Source: Aselliscus stoliczkanus
Lineage: Eukaryota > Chordata > Mammalia > Chiroptera > Hipposideridae
Assembly: GCA_033961575.1 (NCBI GenBank)
Contig: CM066735.1
Span: forward strand, 90,527,449 to 90,591,448
Direction: 5' to 3'
DNA length: 64,000 bases
Part shown: piece by piece, positions 58,648-64,000 of the stretch
How positions within the stretch are numbered: position 1 is the first letter of the stretch
Layout of the letters: each line of letters starts with the position of its first letter
Position numbers and translations under genes: made by a program
The notes under the pieces: model-generated
Databases searched by the model: none
What the model was told of the DNA's origin: nothing
What the model saw: the letters and a program-made list of their open reading frames with translations, nothing else

Positions 58648-60539
58648 GCTTAACGTGAAGGAAATATGCCAAGCGGGAAGAAGAAAGTTTTGAAAACAAA
58701 ATCCACTGTGTGCTATTTATGAAGGACACACATAAAGCACAGAAAGGTTAAAATGGTGGAAAAAGACACACCAGGAAACTATCAACAGAAAGAAAATTGG
58801 TCCAACTGAATTAATACAGATAAAAGAGACTTTAGGACAAAAGTTTGACTTAGAGGACAGTTATATAATGATGAAAACTTCATTCATCAGGACAAAACAA
58901 TTGTAAACACATATGTAGTTAACAACATAGCCTCCAAACACTATTTTGTGTCTTTCTTTACTTTCATTTTGGAAGTTTGCACATATATTACTTTTATTTT
59001 CCTTTTATGTCAGTGGGGGGGCCTATTTGGGTGGTGAAATGGGCCATTTTTCCTCCTATTCTGAATTCATGTCTGTGTTGTAAAAATACCTAATAAATGA
59101 TATATTTTAAAAATTATATAAAGAGGAAAATCTGACAATATCTTTAAAAGCTTATTAAAAAGTCCACATGCATATTGGAAGCCTGTAGGGAGCTATCCCA
59201 TTTCATCTTCAATTATCACTACATATAGGTTGTGTTCCCCCTTGCCCTCAGAGATCTTCAATCTGTCTTCTGAGAGGTATGTCAGTCTGTCAATATTCTG
59301 AGCGATCAGTGGAAGAATGAACCCGGAAGTCTCCTTCTTCTGCATGTGGGTTTTCACTGAAGCTTCTTTTCTTTAGGATACTATTTCAACCCTAGTTGTA
59401 TTTCGTATCTTGGTTTTGTTCTTGTGGTTTTATTGTACGAACATATACATAAGGGAAACTTTAGGATTTTGCAGAGGAGGTTGAAATTATTATAATTGCT
59501 TCTTTTACAGACTTTCTACAAATCCTCCTTTTTTCAGCCACATTAGCACTCCACTTTTTAAACTTTAAAGGAACTTTCCATTTTTAAGTCTTTATAGAGT
59601 TTTAAAAAGATTGTGTGAATTTATATATTAGAAAAAAATAAAGTTATGTTCTTCAAAAACAAAATCACCAAATCATGTAAAATTTATTATGACCAATTTC
59701 AGATGTGCAAGGAAATGTATCAAAACTTTTCAGAGTTTAATGTATTTGCCCTTTTTTCTTTTCTTTATTTTTTTAGTTTACTTTGTTTTTATTATTTGCC
59801 CTTTTTTGAGAACTACAGTTAAATGGTTGAAAGAGAGGTGCCAAAAATCATTATCCGGCTAAGGAATACTTCCATTTAAAATGAAACAAACAATTGTTTA
59901 AAAATTATATAGGTTTTACATAGTACATCTAATATTCTTCCAACTCATGGCACTGCTAATAAAAGTTAAAGAAAATATACATGATAGAACAAATGCATTT
60001 GCATTAGTGGAGACATATATCATCATTCTAATTTGTGCTATTAGCTCTCAGGCCTAAGTATTCTTATTAGTATTTCAAGATAGCCCCAGGGTTAATAAAA
60101 TGATATTTCTCTTGCTACTTACTATTTGATGATAAATTTATGTAAATTTTGCTTTAGAATATGCTTATGCCTGGGAATGAGATTACATATTGTAATTCTT
60201 ACACTAATTTATAGTAAAAAATAGTTGATAGATAAAATATCACTGTCTCAATTCCACTTTTCTAATTGGCATCATGTTTCTATACATGAGGAAATTCTGT
60301 TTTCTCATGTAATGTTTTGGTATAATACAGCATGGTTAGGTTTTTATGTTTCCAAATGCTAAAAATTTTCAGCAATTAATATATTGTGGATCCTTAAAGA
60401 TACATATTTTTTAATTGCAAGGGAATTAAGAAAATACTTAAGGTTAAACAAAAATGATAACACTACTTATTAAAATATATGGGATGAAGTAAAATCACTT
60501 GATCAAGGAAAATGTATAGTTGTAAATTTTAGGGAGAAA
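58648..60539. other. AT-rich DNA, nothing confidently identified
   Basis: No gene. T-rich and A-rich low-complexity tracts near 59750-59800. Parts may be highly decayed L1. Confidence 0.4.
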
Positions 60540-61065
60540 AAAAGGCTGATAATTAATGAGCCAATTATACAGAAAAAGTAAATAAGCCCAAAGAATAAAA
60601 TACTAAATAAAAATGACAGCAGAAAATGATAAATTATCAAAATATACTGTGGACAGCACCAACAAAATCCCTTTGGTCCTCTAAAAAGATTAAAAAACAA
60701 ACAAACAATACAAAACAAAACAAAATAAAAACCAGTAAAATCTTATTGACATGAATAATCAAGAAAATAAAAAAGGAATATGTTAATAATATTTAGAATA
60801 ATGAAACACATGACCAGAAGTAGAGGGAGGGATTAAAAAGATGAGATAATTATGAACATTTTAATTTAAATTAATAAAACTCACTTAAAAACAACTGGAA
60901 TATCTAAATGGTCCTAAAACCATTAATGAAATTGAATAAAAAATATTTCTACAAAGAAAATGCTAGGTCTTGGTGCTTTTATAAGCTAATCATTCATGTA
61001 GGAGGTAATAAAAACCTTAGAAAAAGACAAATATAATAAATTAAGTATAGAACAAGATTCAATAA
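60540..61065 (+). repeat. L1 ORF2 remnant, sense, first part
   Basis: GAATAATCAAGAAAATAAAA AAGG, CTAAAACCATTAATGAAATT GAATAA and TTCTACAAAGAAAATGCTAG GTCTTGGTGC correspond to the stretch of L1 ORF2 just before the reverse-transcriptase core. All frames are broken; the minus-strand 71-codon frame is a shadow. Confidence 0.7.
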
Positions 61066-61135
61066 ATGACCCATGAGCAAAAATTGGCTTGCTCTCTGTG
61101 TTTGTAAGTAAAGTTTTATTGTAACACTGCTACAG

Positions 61136-61170
<35 letters not shown>

Positions 61171-61251
61171 TAGCTGTGACAGAGACTACATTGTCCGCAG
61201 AGCAAAAAAAAAATTACACCTGTCCTTAGAGAAAGTTTGCTGACTCCTGGT
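61066..61251. mobile_element. hAT-type MITE holding a (TTTA)n microsatellite
   Basis: TTTGTAAGTAAAGTTTTATT GTAACACTGC, TGTGACAGAGACTACATTGT CCGCAGAGC and AAAGTTTGCTGACTCCTGGT belong to a widespread mammalian hAT MITE. The (TTTA)n tract at 61138-61172 lies where the consensus has complex sequence. Confidence 0.75.
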
Positions 61252-61384
61252 ACAGACTACTAGTAAAAAACTGCTATGAAAAAAATGTAGAGCAGGGTAC
61301 CTAAGTTAGAATGCAGGGATGAGTAAGGGATGTGCATGGATGAATAGTATATAATATTAAATAAGGTAGTTACAAAAAAGGTGA

Positions 61385-61772
61385 GATTTCACCCAGGACT
61401 TAAAGGAGGTGAGGGCATTAGTTAAGTCAATACTTGGTCAGAAGAGCCTTCCAGGTAGTAGGAAGAGCTAAAGAAAAGGCTGCAAGGCAGCAGTGGACCT
61501 TCTGTGTTTAAGGCATGGCAAGGAGGCAGTGAGGCTGGGACAGAGTGCAAGGCAGGTAATAGTTATAAGCAGAGGAGGTCACAGAAGTAACATACACAGT
61601 AACATATATAGAGGTAGGTGGAGTAGAATGTCCATGTAGATTCTTGTAGGCCACAGTAAGGATTCTGACTTTTACCTAAGTTGGGGAACTACTCTAAGGT
61701 TTGAGAAAACACAAATCATGGGCTCACCCTCTAAAAGGAACACTAATGGCTACATTAAAAATTGTTTGCAGA
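61385..61772. repeat. Ancient interspersed repeat, first part
   Basis: GAAGAGCCTTCCAGGTAGTA, AAGGCTGCAAGGCAGCAGTG, AGGAGGCAGTGAGGCTGGG and TTCTTGTAGGCCACAGTAAG GATTCTGACTTTTA match a mammal-wide repeat. With 61880-62560 it forms one collinear element; it may be antisense LINE sequence, but I do not assign its class. Confidence 0.6.
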
Positions 61773-61879
61773 GGGGCCGGCCGAGTGGTGCGGTGGTTAA
61801 GTGCTGGCTTGGGAAGCCGGCGGCCCCAGTTCGGGTCCTGCATATGGGGGCCAGTGACACTGTCCTCAAAAAACAAAAT
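61773..61879 (+). mobile_element. Short tRNA-derived SINE with 14-bp or longer duplication
   Basis: GGGGCCGGCCGAGTGGTGCG, GGTTAAGTGCTGGC, CAGTTCGGGTCC, CACTGTCCTC and an A-rich tail. AAATTGTTTGCAGA occurs at 61759-61772 and 61880-61893; GGGGC follows both, so the exact 5' boundary is ambiguous by up to five bases. Its duplication is intact and its A and B boxes are well kept, so it is probably a younger copy. Confidence 0.94.
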
Positions 61880-62560
61880 AAATTGTTTGCAGAGGGGCAA
61901 GGGTACAAAGCACAGACCTGTTGGGAAGCAACAGATCTAGTGGATCAGTTCAGGGAGATAGCAGCAGAGGTGGTGAGAAGTGTGAAATTCCTTATATATA
62001 TATATATATTCCTAGGAAGAGCTAATAGTATTTCCTGACTCATTAGAAGTCAGGAAAGAAGGGAAAAAGAAAGAAGTATAGGGTTATTGTAAGGGTTTGG
62101 TCTGATTGTTTCAAGAAATAAATTCACCAATAGCAAAACTCAAGAAGCTATGCATGGAGCAGATAGGGAGTGAGAGGGAAAGAGATCAGGAGTTCAGTTT
62201 TAGACTTGTTTAATTTGAGATATCTGCTAGATATTCAAGTAGAGATGCTAAGTCACAATTGGACGTCCAAGTCTGGTGTTTGGGATAGGGAAAAGGCAGG
62301 AGATATAAATTTGTTGATGTAGGTATAAAACCATAGAGATCACCAAGAAAATAAATTTTGGTAAAGGAGAGAAGTCAAGAATTGGGACCCTCAAACATAT
62401 AGAGATCACAGAAAAGAAGAACCAGAAAGGAACCTGAAATGGAGCAAGGAGGAAACGCAGAAGACACATGGTTCTGAGGGGAAGTCCTAAAAGCCAAATG
62501 AGAAAAGAGTACCAAGAAAGAGGGAATGAGTAACTTAGAGGCTGGGAGGTAAAATAAGAT
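61880..62560. repeat. Ancient interspersed repeat, second part
   Basis: AGGAGTTCAGTTTTAGACTT GTTTAATTTGAGATATCTGC TAGATATTC, AAGTAGAGATGCTAAG and GGAGATATAAATTTGTTGAT G continue the same mammal-wide repeat after the SINE. On the minus strand it could derive from a LINE reverse transcriptase, which I infer only weakly. An (AT)n tract lies at 61996-62009. Confidence 0.55.
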
Positions 62561-62639
62561 GAAGGGTAAAAACTGACACAATGTGCATCAAAAGATGTAA
62601 GAAGGAAACGATATGATTATCTGAACAGATGTTAAAAGA

Positions 62640-63078
62640 AACAAAATAAAAATCAATTACCAAAGTAAAAATTCATAGAAAACAAAGAATATGAGTTTCC
62701 TTAACCTAATGTGGGGTTACTATACAAAAAATGTCAAACTCACTAGTTAAAAATATTCCTGTAAAAATTAAGAACAAAGCAGGGTTGGCCACCATTAAGT
62801 GCTATTAAAAATTGTACTAGAGGTTTTAATCTGTGCTGCAAAATGCACTCATCCAACCTTCCCCACTTGCCCCAGCATACACATACAGGGCAAAATGGTT
62901 GGGAGGAAAAGACAAGAACCACAGATAATATGATCTCAAACAACAAACAAATTACTAAAATTAATGAGTTTCTAAAATTTTCTGGATATAAAAGTCAATT
63001 ATATTTATGTGTTATGAAAATGCAGAAATGTGTTTTTTTTAAAAACAGTCATTAAAAATACTAATAAGAAATGTATCT
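62640..63078 (+). repeat. L1 ORF2 remnant, sense, second part
   Basis: AATTAAGAACAAAGCAGGGT TGGCCACCATTAAGTGCTAT TAAAAATTGTACTAGAGGTT TTAATCTGTGC matches the L1 ORF2 segment after the reverse-transcriptase active site. ATTAATGAGTTTCTAAAATT TTCTGGATATAAAAGTCAAT matches the segment that follows it. Confidence 0.82.
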
Positions 63079-63527
63079 GGGGCCGGCCAAGTGGCTCATT
63101 GGTTAGGAGCTGAGCAGCAGGGCCCAGTTGGGATCCCACATGAGGGCCAGTGACACTGCCCTCTACAGCTAAGATGGTAAACAATAGCTTCACCTGGAGC
63201 TGGGTTGCCATGAGTCGCCACTGGTGACAGCGTAGGCTGCAGCCCCTGCTGCAGTGGACTGCCATAACGTACCCTGAGTGACCAGCTAGTGTGAGTGGCC
63301 AGCAGCCAGTGTGAGCTGCCAAGAGCCACCGTGAGCGGCCGTCCAGTGGCTGGTGACCAATCTGCCTCACCCGGGAAGAATGCAATGATAATACCAACAT
63401 AGGCCAGTGAAGCAACGTCCTCCACAACTAGACTGAAGAACAAAAGGACAGCAACTTGTTTGTTTTCTCTTTCCCCAACGCTGTTGCCCGCCCGCAATTT
63501 CCCAATAAAAATCTTAAAAAAAAAAAA
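63079..63527 (+). mobile_element. Long tRNA-derived SINE inserted in L1
   Basis: GGGGCCGGCCAAGTGGCTCA, TTGGTTAGGAGCTGAGC, a long body with CTGCAGCCCCTGCTGCAGTG and GCCAGCAGCCAGTGTGAGCT, then CACAACTAGACTGAAGAAC, CCAATAAAAATC and A12. The anticodon-arm region is damaged (GAGCAGCAGGGCCCAGTTGG). Flanks are only vaguely alike (AAATGTATCT and AAAGTGTCT). The minus frames of 140 and 149 codons are SINE antisense. Confidence 0.9.
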
Positions 63528-64000
63528 GTGTCTATAATAAGCCAAGCAGAATTTATGCCATTTCTATGTATAAAAATATGAAAGTTCCTAAATTATATTA
63601 AGAAGTCAAATAAATCAGAGTAATGCCATATTCGTGAATTGTTTCTGCACCTACATTGATCCATATAGGAAAAACTATTCATTCTAATCAAAATTCCCAC
63701 AGACGTTTTCATGAAATGTGAAAAGCTGCTTCTGAAAATTATTAGGAAAAGCAAAGCAAAAGAGAACCAAAACATTCTCAAAATAGTACAAGATAGGAGG
63801 CTTAACCTATCAGAAATCAAGAAATTATAAAGAAATAGGAAGTAAACAAAACAGTATTGATATAAATTAAACTTATAAACAAGAAAGAACTAAGTACCTA
63901 AAAGATCACACAAATACACTCAAATTTTATGACAGAAAATATATTTATCATTAAGGATAGACTATAAAATAAATAGTGTTGGAGAAAGTGATTTCCATAT
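63528..64000 (+). repeat. L1 ORF2 remnant, sense, third part (runs off window)
   Basis: CTAATCAAAATTCCCACAGA CGTTTTCATG, AAATTATTAGGAAAAGCAAA, AGTACAAGATAGGAGGCTTA and GTGTTGGAGAAAGTGATTTC CATAT follow L1 ORF2 downstream of the reverse transcriptase. It continues past the window end. Confidence 0.85.

Noticed and set aside
63005..63545. Overlapping 140- and 149-codon minus-strand frames
   Set aside because: Antisense of the long SINE at 63079-63527.

Overview
This is a mammalian nuclear genome window, AT-rich, with no protein-coding exon, rRNA or functional tRNA gene that I can support. It reads as a gene desert or the interior of a very large intron. The best clue to the organism is a tRNA-derived SINE with a GGGGCCGGCC head, present here in eight copies. 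The long form ends in CAACTAGACTGAAG..., a C-rich stretch and AATAAAATCTTAAA, which is how I remember the bat VES-type SINEs. I therefore infer a bat (Chiroptera), family unresolved. L1 3' ends, MIR, L2, MER3, MER5, MER20 and Tigger remnants fit any placental mammal.

Layout. 1-3.1 kb: a full-length long SINE, a MIR and a short SINE. 3.1-16 kb: mostly unique AT-rich DNA with scattered MIR/L2 pieces and several stretches that look like conserved noncoding sequence. 16-25.8 kb: MIRs, a hAT element, a short SINE with a clean target-site duplication, an (ATCT)n microsatellite, an 81-bp palindromic mariner MITE and a run of antisense L1 fragments. 26.8-38.9 kb: MER3, two 5'-truncated SINEs with long target-site duplications, two LTR-like sequences, pogo-type and hAT MITEs, and L2/MIR. 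41-47 kb: a hAT element, a 471-bp Tigger-type element with a transposase remnant, a 1.26-kb mariner with a broken transposase, then an antisense L1 split by a long SINE. 47-60.5 kb: L2/MIR, a (GT)n repeat, a MER20 and a compound microsatellite. 60.5-64 kb: a sense L1 ORF2 remnant interrupted by a hAT element, an ancient repeat with a short SINE inside it, and a long SINE.

All open reading frames of 60-154 codons look like chance or repeat-derived frames. The only recognisable coding relics belong to transposable elements. The most interesting items are the mariner and its palindromic MITE, the two-size SINE family with 5'-truncated copies, two perfect hairpins, and several repeat-free candidate regulatory stretches. 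Repeat names come from recognition by eye; boundaries are good to a few bases where target-site duplications are given and to some tens of bases elsewhere.
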